Assembly (NCBI GenBank): GCA_030562195.1
Contig: JAUJPP010000003.1
Span: forward strand, 11,129,398 to 11,193,397
Direction: 5' to 3'
Source: Nipponacmea schrenckii
Taxonomy: Eukaryota; Mollusca; Gastropoda; Lottiidae
Length of the DNA stretch: 64,000 nt
Position 1 is the stretch's first letter. Each line of letters opens with the position of its first letter. A program made the translations under genes and the position numbers. Of the stretch, positions 46,381 to 57,051 are shown one piece after another. The notes under the pieces are model-generated. The model saw nothing but the letters and a program-made list of their open reading frames with translations. It was not told where the DNA came from and did no database searches.

Positions 46381-47640
46381 TTTGTAGATATGGTTTACCA
46401 TTAAATGTGAAATCATTGCGGCTAAGACAAAAAGCTGTAGAATTGTATCGTCGTGTCTGTCTGGATCTGGGTTTCTGTTGAAAGCTTTGCGAACTGCCAT
46501 TGAGCCAGAAGTGTTGTCGATATTGGTGTACATAGAAGTTACGTCAATAGAAATTAAAATAGCATTTGAAGGGACTTGGATATTTTTAATTTTTTTGACA
46601 AAGTCAGTTATGTTCTAAAGGTAGGTTCGATTTTGACATACTAGTGGTAGTAAGAAATGATCCATGTATTCTGACACTGCATACGACTCACTACCACAGT
46701 CAGAGATAATCGGGCGGCCTCTAGGGATTCTATTAGGCATGAACCAATCCTTGGTAGGATTCTTATGAATTTTAGGCAAAATGTATCACACGGCAATCAG
46801 GTTTGGCAGAAAATAGTCATATTGTTTCTGTTTTAAATGACTGGTTTTAACTAAATCGGCAAGAATATTATTTATCATATTAGCAGTTTCTTTAAAAATT
46901 GGCTCCGCTTAAATTGCATAGTGTTTAGGATTATTCAATTGATGCTCTGATTCTAAAATGTAATCTTCCCTATTTAGTATAACGCAACATGAACCTTTGT
47001 CACTCTTTTTAATTACAATGCTATCATTTTTTTAAAGTAAATTTAACTTCACTTTCTACTCGCGAGAGATTAAGCTTCTCGTGTGTTATGGAAAGATTTG
47101 ATATTTGTTTATTCATACTTGTAAATACGTTTCATATTTCTGGATGGGTGGCGGTTTTAGGTGGTTTCCACGTGAATTTAGTTAGGAATAAACATTGTTC
47201 TAGCACTATGTCGAGGGTGGTGTCGAAAAAAGTATGTGAAAATGAGATTACGTTGAAAAAATCGTTCAATAGACGGTTGAAGATAATCAAGATTAGGTAA
47301 TTTAGGAATCGGAATAAAGATTGAATGCTGGAGGGGTGTGTGAATTTTTCGGCTCAAGTTAACTACGGTTTTGCCTAGCGGCGGCCTCTCAATGTTTTTA
47401 TCCCCAAAAGTTAGTACCCGGTGCTTGAAGCTGGCGCATCGAAAACAAGTAGATATTGATGGCTGTTTTTGGAGACCAATGAAGATTGGTTCGAATTCTT
47501 CTTCGTAGGATGACAGGATTGTTGCGTTCTCAGTGTCGGAGTTCATCATCATATCGTTGAATGTCTTGAGATTCTCCTGGGCTTTCTTCGAGATTTTATT
47601 AGAGATAGGCACACATGTGAAGATGATCTTGGAGCTAGGA
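46371..47640 (-). pseudogene. PLE-C: N-terminal domain and RT N-terminal half
   Basis: On the minus strand, broken frames spell, from high to low coordinate, a PLE N-terminal region (47178-47612: 'VVNLSRKIHTPLQ' and 'DYLQPSIERFFQR'), 'KGSCCVILN', 'YILPKIHKNPTKDWF', 'GRPIISDCGSES', 'SIDVTSMYTNIDN' and 'GKPYLQ'-like text up to the L1 junction in motif B. Many stops and frameshifts. Together with 41336-42139 it is one element. Confidence 0.75.
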
Positions 47641-47662
47641 AAGGTTTGGTTGGCTGTGACAA

Positions 47663-48075
47663 TTAATTTCTGGCTTGGTTAAATGAGGTTTTGGCTAACT
47701 GGTCACGATTTTGAGGCCTATGCAGACTGATCGTAGCCGGTTTATGATCATGGTCGTAAGATTCAGGGATGGACTGGATGTGAGGTATGGGGACCCAAAA
47801 ATTACGGTAGATTTCTGTAGAGCAGGTAGATTCCATGATGATTTGTCCTTGGTTTGGTGATAAAAGGGTTTGGTAGCGGATATAATGGTTGTCGACGGGG
47901 TGATAGGTACTGGATTGGTCTGGGCACACGACTGGACTTGGTTGGAGAATTCGGGGTCGTTTGTTGACCCGAAAACTTACAAAAGAAAGAAACATCGGCG
48001 TAATTTGTTCTTTGTTTCTCCCACATATTGTTTGGGACATTTTTTGCATGAAATTAAATATATTACATTCGAGTT
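47663..48075 (-). mobile_element. PLE-C leader joined to a second PLE GIY-YIG fragment
   Basis: 47663-47960 is a Pro/His/Ser/Gln-rich leader frame. At about 47990-48075 the sequence 'cgtaatttgttctttgtttctcccacatattgtttgggac' matches the GIY-YIG segment of copies A and C ('IYLISC..CP.Q..G.TKNK'). The 3' end of another PLE thus lies directly upstream of this element's 5' end, a head-to-tail partial dimer. Confidence 0.6.
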
Positions 48076-48469
48076 TTTATAGATTCAATTTTCACTTTTC
48101 CAATTTTCATTCCGACGTGTGTGGTTCTGGTAGATGTCCTCTAGTGAGATTATTCAATTGAAATTGTGCACATAAACAACCTGTTCACAAAATCTTTAAA
48201 GCTAGACTATAATTAATGATGAATGAATCATAAATAATATTTCTTAAAGCGTGGGAAAAAACTTGTTCTTGTCAAAATTCCTAATGATTGCAAGAAGCCT
48301 TTGGGATATATTGTAAATTCTGATTGTCGACAAAGAGCTGGAGTAAATAAAGAGAACAGATTTTCATTTCCAAATTCTGCAGGTAAAGATAATTATAATG
48401 TATAAAATTCATTTATAATCTATATGGGAAAACTATTAAGTAAGCTGCTGCCTTTAGTTATATTGCTTT

Positions 48470-48895
48470 TTATACACCCACATTATAATTGCTTGTGAAC
48501 GCGAAAGAGAGTTTTCATCGGATTTGAATGAAACTTGCTGTGATCATTTATATTGATGAGATCTCGGACAAATTCGAAATTGTCATTTTTTCAATGAAAG
48601 TACGGTTTTGGATTTTTTGCACTTGACTTAGTCAAAACGCGTCAAAATTTGTTGTGAACGATAGACACTACAGTTTTCATTGGATTTGAATGTGATCATT
48701 TATATTGATGAGATCTTGGACAGTTCAATATTGACGATTTTTCGATGAACTATATTTGAGTTATTGCCCTTGACTTAGCCCAAAAAACAAGAAAATTAGC
48801 TAGTAATTGCAACAGAGACTAGGATTCATCTGATTGAAATGAAATTTGGTGTGAACATTTATATTGATGAGAACTTGGATTAGACCTAAATAATG
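48470..48895 (-). mobile_element. Pearl-like fragment, reverse orientation
   Basis: Starts 'tatacacccacattataa' (degenerate ATACGCCCAC). It carries three diverged core repeats marked by 'gaaacttgctgtgatcatttatattgatgagatct' and variants, the reverse complement of the core phrases at 30570-31700. The other end is missing. Confidence 0.5.
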
Positions 48896-48903
48896 TTAGA
48901 TTA

Positions 48904-49015
48904 CGGGGAAGGGGGGGTATTGAATCTTCCAGATGTACAGGCCTAGGGTGGAACAAGTATTTTTGGGGGAAATAGGGACCTGGAGCTGTTGGATGGTTTT
49001 CTTCTGTTCTGTTCT
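48904..49015 (-). repeat. Fragment of the PLE-A/C 3' tail
   Basis: 'cggggaagggggggtattgaatcttccagatgtacaggcctagggtgg' down to 'ttctgttctgttct' repeats the extreme 3' end seen at 26621 and 40372. It stops exactly where the duplicated SLC5A7 intron sequence begins (49018). Confidence 0.75.
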
Positions 49016-49017
49016 TC

Positions 49018-50077
49018 AAACTTCCCCTCTTCGAAGGAATCCCCTAGGAATCTAGCACACTTTTCTTGTCACACTCCAGTGCACTCATGGCTTATTCTAG
49101 GATCCCCTGTATCTCCAAATAGTCGCGGCATTCTTGTGTTTACATGTAGTAAAGTTACTCTGGACCAGGGGGTAGCTACCTTACCAAACGACGTGTCTGA
49201 TATCACTGCTTTGAACCGTGCTGGCCAAGAAACATTGCCACTTTCAATTACCCTTCCTTCTCGACCGACATTACTTGATTCTACTTTTTATTTCAGTGGC
49301 TGGCGGTCCCATTTGCATTAACACATGAAGCTGTGGAATCCATATCGATTAATTCTACCTCTCTTTGGATAGAACCTGTTGAAGCATCTCAATCTGGGGT
49401 ATATATATAGATGGTTTTCTTTTACTTATATTTGGTGGAATACCATTGCAGGAATTGTGATAGCGTTATCGTGTCTTTCTCTATTAAAGCGGCCCAGGCT
49501 TATTTGTTTCGGACAATCATCCGACAGCCTCAAACACATGAAATCTTTTTGTTAGCTAATCAGAAATAGTCTACAGAGCTTACCTTTGAAATTTGAGCCT
49601 TCAAATTCATGTGTATCCATAATTATCCGTGTTTGAAAAATCATAATGTCGTAAGAAATTACGAACGTCCCGCCATATTGGAAAACGGTTCGTCTTGATA
49701 ATAAAAAGTTAATCCTTCCCGTCATGCAATAGCGGTCAAAACTATATAAAAGTGAAATTTTAAATTTTAAAAGGACATCGCATTTTTTTGACGGACTGAA
49801 GACCAGCCCTAAAAAAAAAATGAAAAGAAAATGCCTTAAAAGGTATTTTTCGTTGTTTTTAGAGCAGTATTTTAATTTTTTAAAAGTAACAAAGACGACT
49901 AAATTTGGGCCCCTTTTTTAAAATTTTAAAATTGAAATTTTTTTAAACAGTAATTCATATAGGCCTGACCATTGTAAAATAAGGTGTAAACTAAAATTTA
50001 TTTAATTACATTACATGTCCTCTCAGAGGTATCATCGTTTTCATGTATTACTTTATTCGGAATTCAAATCTACTATG
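49018..50077 (+). pseudogene. Orphan partial copy of SLC5A7 copy 2 (intron 4 - exon 5 - intron 5)
   Basis: Aligns with 54848-55545 of SLC5A7 copy 2, including intron 4 text ('aaacttcccctcttcgaag') and intron 5 text ('tctcag.ggtatcatcgttttcat', 'tactttattcggaattcaaatct'). The exon part is 49297-49451. It has a two-base TA insertion in 'gtatatatata', which creates an in-frame TAG, and the donor GT is changed to GA (gcag|gaattg). The P-L-Q ending (CCATTGCAG) matches copy 2, not copy 1. A MITE (49484-49921) is inserted in the intron 5 part. No other exon is present, so this is a dead segmental fragment. Confidence 0.9.
49484..49921. mobile_element. MITE with TTAA flanks, copy 2
   Basis: TTAA-AGCGGCCCAGGCTTATTTG at the left; ..TTTGGGCCCC(T)n-TTAA at the right. 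The interior matches 13686-14183 ('cggacaatcatccgacagcctcaaacacatgaaat'). It interrupts homology between the SLC5A7 fragment and its source, so it inserted after that duplication. Confidence 0.7.
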
Positions 50078-50093
50078 AAAAGTGAAATATCTT

Positions 50094-50450
50094 TTACCGG
50101 TCATGGTATTTGTTTTGACGGACTGAAGATAGACCCTGAAAAAATTAAAGCTGTGAAGAAACTATTAGTTGTCTTAAACACGTGATTTTATATACAATTT
50201 GTAGAGATACTTATTTGTGCTTGTAAAATGGAAATTGAATATAAACAGAAATCATATAGGCTGACCATTGTACTCAAGGTAGTCAACTATTTCATTTTAT
50301 TTATTAAGGTTTATCAAGTTAAGTGAATACCGGTTTCGAAAAACAACCAACTGTTTGTTTAGGAAAGAGTGGTTATACTAGATTTTATCAACTAAAATGT
50401 GACTCTCTATGGTTTTTAATTTGGGTCGGTTGGTTGGTTTTCTTCGTCCC
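50094..50450 (+). mobile_element. Composite repeat with Gypsy RT fragment, copy B
   Basis: The frame 'TGHGICFDGLKIDPEKIKAV' resembles 'fmGH.l..DGLKpDPEKv.Ai' of Gypsy RT. It is followed by the same non-coding text as 22740-23030 ('acttatttgtgcttgtaaaat', 'ggctgaccattgtactcaag', 'gggtcggttggttggttttcttc'). Because the RT fragment and the flanking text travel together, they form one repeat family. Confidence 0.6.
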
Positions 50451-50479
50451 TATACGTAGGCCTAACCATTTGTCATATT

Positions 50480-50715
50480 TTTTCTATGGAAAAGCGACTT
50501 GTTGATCGGATGGGAAAACAAACCGAGACCCCGTGTGTTCTACAGGCTTAGCACGTGAAAGATCCCTCGACAATTGAAAATCGCAAAAAGAGTAGGCTAA
50601 TGCCGCAGTCCTTGCAAAATTCCCTCATTGCACATTGCATGGCGTTTTCCGTTTTCATTAGCCCATAAAGTGCAGAAGTGTACGACGGAAATCTCCATTC
50701 ATTTCATTTTTGTTT
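50480..50715 (+). repeat. SINE-like repeat with CATTTCATTT tail, copy 2
   Basis: 'gttgatcggatgggaaaacaaaccgagaccccgtg', 'agcacgtgaaagatccctcgacaattg' and 'cattagcccataaagtgcag', ending 'ccattcatttcattttt'. Same order as 14240-14545, more diverged, and lacking its 5' part. Confidence 0.6.
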
Positions 50716-51810
50716 TCAAATCATGGTTTTATACAAAGTAAAGTAGGATGCGAGCGTAGATAGTAGTTAGTTAAATGATAACTTGGCGATGAACGGTGTA
50801 AATCGTATTCTACACAAGATATATTTCACGGTATGTTTTCATTATAATTAAAGTTTCAAATCTATGTGCAAATCATAAAGCAGAGATGTCAATTACATTT
50901 CCTTTCTGTTATTTCCTAATTCAATTTTGATACATTTTGTAACGGACGGCTAATTAATCATAAAAAATCGAATATTAACAGTAAAGTGCACGGCTCTTTG
51001 GTTTTGTTTTCGTATGGCAGTCGTATATTACCTTTCGCCGTTTGAGGATGTCATCATGTGCGTTAGATATTCAACTTTATTTCGCGTTGGAAACTTAAAA
51101 CTTCAAATTGAAATAGGTCGATACAATACAATTCAAAGAGAAAAAAAGATTATGCTTATGCTGTAATTCTTACGTGGAAGACTAATTCACTTTTTTCTGT
51201 GTTGTTCTCAATATAATACACTACGTAGAAAGTATTTTCTTCGTCGATTTTTTTTCGTAATTGCACAAAATAAAGCAATTAATGAATCCCCGAACTAACC
51301 CAGAGCTTCTAAGCTTAGGTAGATTATTATTTTCGATGCTTTCAAGCTTAGAAGTTCATTGTTGAAATAATCTATCTGGTATCACAGTAAATTTGTTCTT
51401 TTTCTTGGTTTACTCATATATTTTATTTTAATTATTGAATATTAATTTGACTTGGTATATACAAAAAAATTACACTTGATTTAAAGTAATAAAGCTTAGT
51501 TATTCTGATATACACACTTTTCTGTCTTTGTATGACAATTCTTGGGATATGTAGCAGTTTGCTAAATAAAACAATACAATAAAGTATTTGATATTGGTAT
51601 CAATGGCGTTTTTAGAGACCAGTGCAAGTTCTTCTTTAGAAATACTAAAATTCACCACTGGCCATCTGAAATCTGTTAGCTAATGAATTCTTCTAGCTCA
51701 AACATTTATTTTATCCATCTTCGTTAGCAAACGCTCTATTATTCGAAAAAAAAACAAAAAATTAAATGGAGTTATACGTCATACCCACTGCACCTGATAG
51801 GCTACTGTCA
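50716..51810. other. No gene seen
   Basis: AT-rich intergenic sequence upstream of SLC5A7 copy 2. No open frame of note and no recognised repeat. Confidence 0.45.
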
Positions 51811-51814
51811 GAGG

Positions 51815-52430
51815 GGCATAAGCGTGAGCGTATATAACCGTCCGTCCGGTCTGTCGGTCCGTCCACAATTGTTGTGGACACGATAGATTGCCGGATTCTT
51901 AATGGATTTTGATGAAACTTGGTGTTATTTTTCGTTATAACCTAAGGGTGAACCTTATTGAAAATCAGACCAATTGAAAATTATATACTATAGGTTATTG
52001 CCCTAGTACTTGAATTCTTTGTGGACACGAGAGAGTCGTGTGAGTCTATGTAATCAACCAAGGATGAATTCTATTCAAAATCCGAAGTATTGAAAAATAT
52101 TTACCGTGAGTTATTACCCTTGTTCTTGAAAACACGTCTGCATTGTTCTTGAATTTTTTGTGATCAGGATAGAGAGCTGGTTTCTTGGATGGATTTAGAT
52201 GAAATTTTGTGTGAGTATTTGTAAACACTCAATGTTGAACCCCATTGAAAATTAAACCAATCGAACATTTTGTATGATTTATTCTCTTCTTCCTGAATTC
52301 TCTGGGGACACGATAGAAAGCTTTTTTCTTGTTGAATTTTGACTTGGTTTGAAATAACCCAATAATAAATCGTTTTGAAAATCAAACAATTAATTATTGT
52401 CCTTGTTCTTGAAACTTGAAAACGCATTGA
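51815..52430 (-). mobile_element. Pearl-like fragment upstream of SLC5A7 copy 2
   Basis: Begins 'gcgtgagcgtatataaccgtccgtccggtctgtcggtccgtccac', the microsatellite end in reverse orientation. It continues with three to four diverged core units marked by 'gatgaaacttggtgt', 'ggttattgccctagtacttgaa' and 'ggacacgatagag'. The distal palindrome end was not found. Confidence 0.55.
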
Positions 52431-52690
52431 ATTTATTTTGGATAAGATTGCGAGATGGTTTCTTGATAGATTTCGACGATTTTTTTAAAAATCAGAAAAA
52501 AATTCTTTCATTTACCGATGAATCTTGTCAATCTCTCAAATTATTTAGCTTCCATTATAAATATGTGCGTATATTGAGCAATGGCTATTTTTAAGGTTAG
52601 CACGTGTTAACTAGTAAAAGATTGTGAAAGAAAAGAAATATCATTATTCATTCATTTTAAGGTACAGGACAAATCCCTAGATAGTTTAAA

Positions 52691-55600
52691 ATGGCAGTTA
52701 GCATTGGTGGTGTTATATCACTAGTAGTGTTTTATCTGCTCATATTGGCTTTTGGTATCTGGGCAGCATGGAGAAATAAGAGAGGAAAAAAGGCTGATAG
52801 TGAAGATACGATGCTTGCAGGAAGAAATATTGGATTGTTGGTTGGAGTATTTACCATGACAGGTTTTATAATATGATTCCTATCAAATTTAATTAAATAT
52901 TACTTCATAATTAAGATTCTATTCTTTTTATCCATTTCTTGCTTTCACGAAATGTTGCAATGGATTGCAGAATTTGTATTTTAGAAAATTGATAATATTT
53001 TCAGCTACATGGGTTGGAGGTGGTTATATTAATGGAACTGCTGAAATTGTTGCTGATTATGGATTATGGTGGTGCCAGGCTCCTATAGGATATTCAATAG
53101 CACTGTGCTTAGGTAAGCATTCTTTTATAACTTGAATGTAATGAAAAATTTAAAAAACACAAACCTCGGCCTACTTTAGTGAAGCATGTGGATAATAACT
53201 TTCTTATAAAATATATAATTGATTGTAAGAATGTCTTTTATCCAAAAGCAAATTATGATTAGATGAAAAAAAGGGAAAGAATAACGCCGTTAATCGCCAT
53301 ATCGATTCCTAGGACTAGGCCTATTACGACAGAAGCAACTTTTCATCCACTTAGATATATAATAACGAAATCTTAAACAATGCTTATGTATATAAATGAT
53401 GATTCATGTAGCTTTGGATTAAAAACTTTATTTTTAATTTTGTGATCCATCGTACTATCTAAAGTTACCTTGATTTCCATAAGGCCTTAATAAATTTCAA
53501 ATCTAGCTCAATGGTCGTCGGATCAATTGACCACCTTTGTAGACTTCAAGTCCTTTACTCGAAACGTTTCTTAATTATAAGGGTAACTTTATATGAAAAT
53601 GAATTTTATGAGATCCCGCCAGAATAATGGGATAACGTATCTAGATAATATCATCATCTTGTTAAAAAGACACAATCAAAATAATAGTTTCATCAACAAT
53701 ACAAATAAGTTTCATGTTCAAACTCTTTTTATTTATACATTTTATAGGAGGTTTGTTTTTTGCATCTGAAATGAGAACACACGAATATGTCACCATGTTG
53801 GATCCTTATAAAAGAAAATACGGCGAAGTGATGGCAGCGTGTCTATCTATTCCTTCCATATTAGGGGAAAGTTTATACTCTGCAGCAATTTTAAACGCTT
53901 TAGGTCTGTTTTGTTTTGTTTTGTTTTGTACCTACATATACTTTCCAATACGTTCGTCAATATATTATGTTCCGTTATATTTTATGCTACAATTCAGTTC
54001 TTGTCGTGAAGTCCTTCATGGTTATGGTCGAGGGTCATCTGATTTGAGCTATCACAGTGTCTCGATGGGTGTATATTCAGGGTTAAGTGCTACATCACTT
54101 TTTTCGGCACCATTGAAATCTTAACGTGAACTTATCATTCTATCTTGTCGTCAATCGTGGGAAGCCTTTTTATCAGCTAACTATAATTAGATTAGATGCC
54201 AAAAATCAAAAGGACACTGGAGCTGGTTAATGTTTTATAAACCCAAACATTAATGCGTATATAGCGGTCGCCTCAGCCTGTCTCTCTGTCCGTCTGTCTT
54301 GGTTGTTCCTGTCCACATTGAGTGCTTGAAATCTCCCACTGATAAACCCTATATTATAAATATAAATGCGGGCGTATTACGATTGTCATCGCTATTTTTC
54401 TTTTTCTAAATTATCATATGATTTTATTTCATTTGACAGGAGGATCTTTATCAGTCATATTAGAATTAGATTCTAAAATAGCGGTTATTGTATCAGCAGC
54501 TGTTGCTTTATTATACACCTTAGTAGGAGGATTATTTTCAGTAGCTTATACAGATGTGTTACAGCTGATTTGTATGTTTCTTGGATTGGTACGTATAGGT
54601 TATAAGAATTGTTCACCGAAAGTTAATATGTACGTCAGAAAGATTTATTGAGGAGAATTGGGGAGAATATTACAAGTTCTATTTTTATACAAATTGTTGA
54701 ATTATAAACTGTTGTCCCCCTTATCTCGTAACCTTCGATCTACCAAGACGATCTCGCATGATCTTTTGTTTCTAGAGTTACAATAGTTAAAATACGAGGT
54801 GTGTTAGAAAATTTTCAGGACAGATGGATTTATTTCGATAGAGCTACAAACTTCCCCTCTTCGAAGTAATCCCATAGGAATCAAGCACACATTCTTTGTC
54901 ACACTCCAATGCTCTCATGGCTTTTTCTAGGATCCCCTGTAGCTCCATAGTCGCGGCATTCTTGTGTTTACATGTAGTAAAGTTACTCTGGGCCAGGAGG
55001 TAGCTACCTTACCACGACGTGCCTGATATCACTGCTTTGAACCGTGCTGGCCAAGAAAAAACCTTTCCTTCTCGACCGACATTGCTTGATTCTACTTTAT
55101 TTATTTCAGTGGCTATCGGTTCCATTTGCATTAACACATGAAGCAGTGGAATCCATATCGATTAATGCTTCCTCTGTTTGGATAGAACCTGTTGAAGCAT
55201 CTCAATCTGGTGTATATATAGATGGTTTTCTTTTACTTATATTTGGTGGAATACCATTGCAGGTATTGTGATAGGGTTATCGTATTTTCTCTTACCCTTG
55301 TTCTTAGTAGTATCATAAAAACTTTGAGCTACTTATGCCTACTTTATTATTACAGTGACGATGGTGCTGCCAAATTTTGAAATTTCATTCTATGAATATG
55401 TTATTTGCTCAAATCCCTTGTCTTCATTGTAAAATAGAGAGATGCTAAACATAAAACTTTATTTAATTGCATATACATGTTCTCTCAGTGGTATCATCGT
55501 TTTCATTTCTTACTTTATTCGGAATTCAAATCTATTGTGATACTTTCAGGTATACTTCCAAAGAGTATTGTCAGCCAGATCAGTAAACATTGCAAGAGGT

Positions 55601-57051
55601 TTATCATTTGCTGGAGCTTTGGGCTGTTTAATTATGGTTATTCCTCCTATTCTGATTGGTGCCGTTGGGGCTTCTGTTGGTAAACTATCATATTCCATGC
55701 TTTTAAAGGATTATGTGTACGTTTCACAGAGTGCATTTGTCATCGGTACATTAAGTTGGAAAACATTTGTTTATTGAACTGTATAACAATGATGCAGGGT
55801 TGTTGTTTGTCACAATATTACAACGTAATAAATCAGGTTTCTATTGCAGATTGGAATAAAACTGATCACCCATATCCCGTAACAATAGAGGAAAACAGTA
55901 ACATTATTCTACCATTAGTTTTGAGGTATTTGTGTCCAGAGTGGGTTGGGATTATCGCCCTTGGAGCTGTTTCTGCTGCGGTTATGTCCTCAATAGATTC
56001 AGCATTCTTATCCTCAAGCTCATTGTTTGCAAAGAATGTATTTGGAGATCTTTTTACAAAATTTGTTGGAAATAAGGTAATTTCAGATACTTTGATCAAT
56101 TCCATTGCCTTTTATTTGTAACATTACTTCTAAGGATCAATTTTCCAATTTTGGTGGTCCTTAATTTTAGTTCATAAGAGAGTCATAAGCAAATGGTTAG
56201 TGTAATTCCCAGCACCGAAAAGCGCTAAACAGCAGAAAGACGTCTGGATAATCAAATCTACTGGTAAGATAAAAACATTGGAATTTTCGGTGAAAGTAAC
56301 GAGAAACGAAATAAGCAAACCATTAGTTCGGATTCGATTCATCGTATTTTCTACTTAATGATTTCTTTTGTGAGTAATGTGTACTTGATCTGATGACATG
56401 ATTATAATGTCAAGAAGTATCTAGAAACGTAGTTCTGGTATTTTAAGTTTTGCTTCTTAATAGCAACTCCTTGAAATTTGCAGTTATCAATTTATTCAAT
56501 TTTGATTTCAGCCAAAAGAAACAACCATTCTGTGGGTTATGCGAGGAGCTCAAGTGGTTACTGCAGTCACAGCTGCAGCATTGGCTATAGAAATACAATC
56601 GGTTTATTATCTTTTCTATCTTTGTTCAGATTTAGTTTATGTTATTTCATTCCCCCAATTAACTTTGGTAATCTACTTCCCATATTCCAATACATATGGA
56701 TCAATAACGGGTTATATTTTAGGCTTGGTATTTCGTATATTAGGTGGTGAACCCACTCTAGGTTTACAACCAGTACTTGAGTATCCGTGGTATGATCCAG
56801 AGGCTGGGCAGCTATTTCCTTTCAAAACTTTAAGTATGTTAATATCACTTGTTACTATTATGCTTGTTTCACTATTTACACATTGTTTATTTGTTAAGTT
56901 TAATTTATCTAGAAAATTTGATATCTTCAAATGCTTTGAGGACGATAGTGATTTTAGTTATACATTTCCTACAGGAAAAGAAAACCCAGCGTTTGATGGA
57001 GATCCCATTGCAGACAAATATGAGTTGAAGCCACAGAATGTCACAGACTAA
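52691..57051 (+). CDS. SLC5A7: High-affinity choline transporter-like protein (SLC5A7 family), copy 2
   Basis: Eight coding exons: 52691-52862, 53005-53112, 53748-53903, 54440-54588, 55110-55262, 55550-55679, 55850-56076, 56512-57051. All lengths except the last equal those of copy 1; total 1,635 nt, 544 aa. All borders are GT-AG (donors of exons 1 and 3, GTTTTA and GTCTGT, are weak). The same family motifs are present, with notable changes: GGIPWQ reads GGIPLQ, GETFW reads [17 protein letters not shown] reads [12 protein letters not shown], and tail NPAY reads NPAF. The protein should be a 13-helix sodium-coupled symporter. Because residues usually fixed in CHT are altered, its substrate or activity may differ from copy 1. 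It is a tandem paralogue about 40 kb away on the same strand. Confidence 0.93.
54250..54400. mobile_element. Pearl-like terminal fragments in intron 3 of SLC5A7 copy 2
   Basis: 'gcgtatatagcggtcgcctcagcctgtctctctgtccgtctgtc' and, 70 bp later, 'aatgcGGGCGTATtacgattgtcatcgc' resemble the microsatellite end and the subterminal motif of the pearl-like copies, brought together by loss of the core. Confidence 0.4.
54799..55070 (-). mobile_element. Mariner-like transposon fragment in intron 4 of SLC5A7 copy 2
   Basis: The left edge ACGAGGTGTGTTAGAAAATTTTC resembles a mariner-type inverted terminus. On the minus strand, broken frames read '[12 protein letters not shown]' and '[13 protein letters not shown]', like the C-terminal end of mariner-family transposases. 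The opposite terminus and the catalytic part are missing. Part of it was copied into the pseudogene at 49018. The assignment is tentative. Confidence 0.4.

Noticed and set aside
49297..49451. Additional functional exon 5 for alternative splicing of SLC5A7 copy 2
   Set aside because: It has a TA insertion giving an in-frame stop and a destroyed donor, and lies upstream of exon 1 of that gene.
54001..54124. C-terminal extension of exon 3 of SLC5A7 copy 2 (read-through frame)
   Set aside because: The read-through is intronic. The family frame ends at the exon 3 donor (53903) and resumes in exon 4 in the correct phase.
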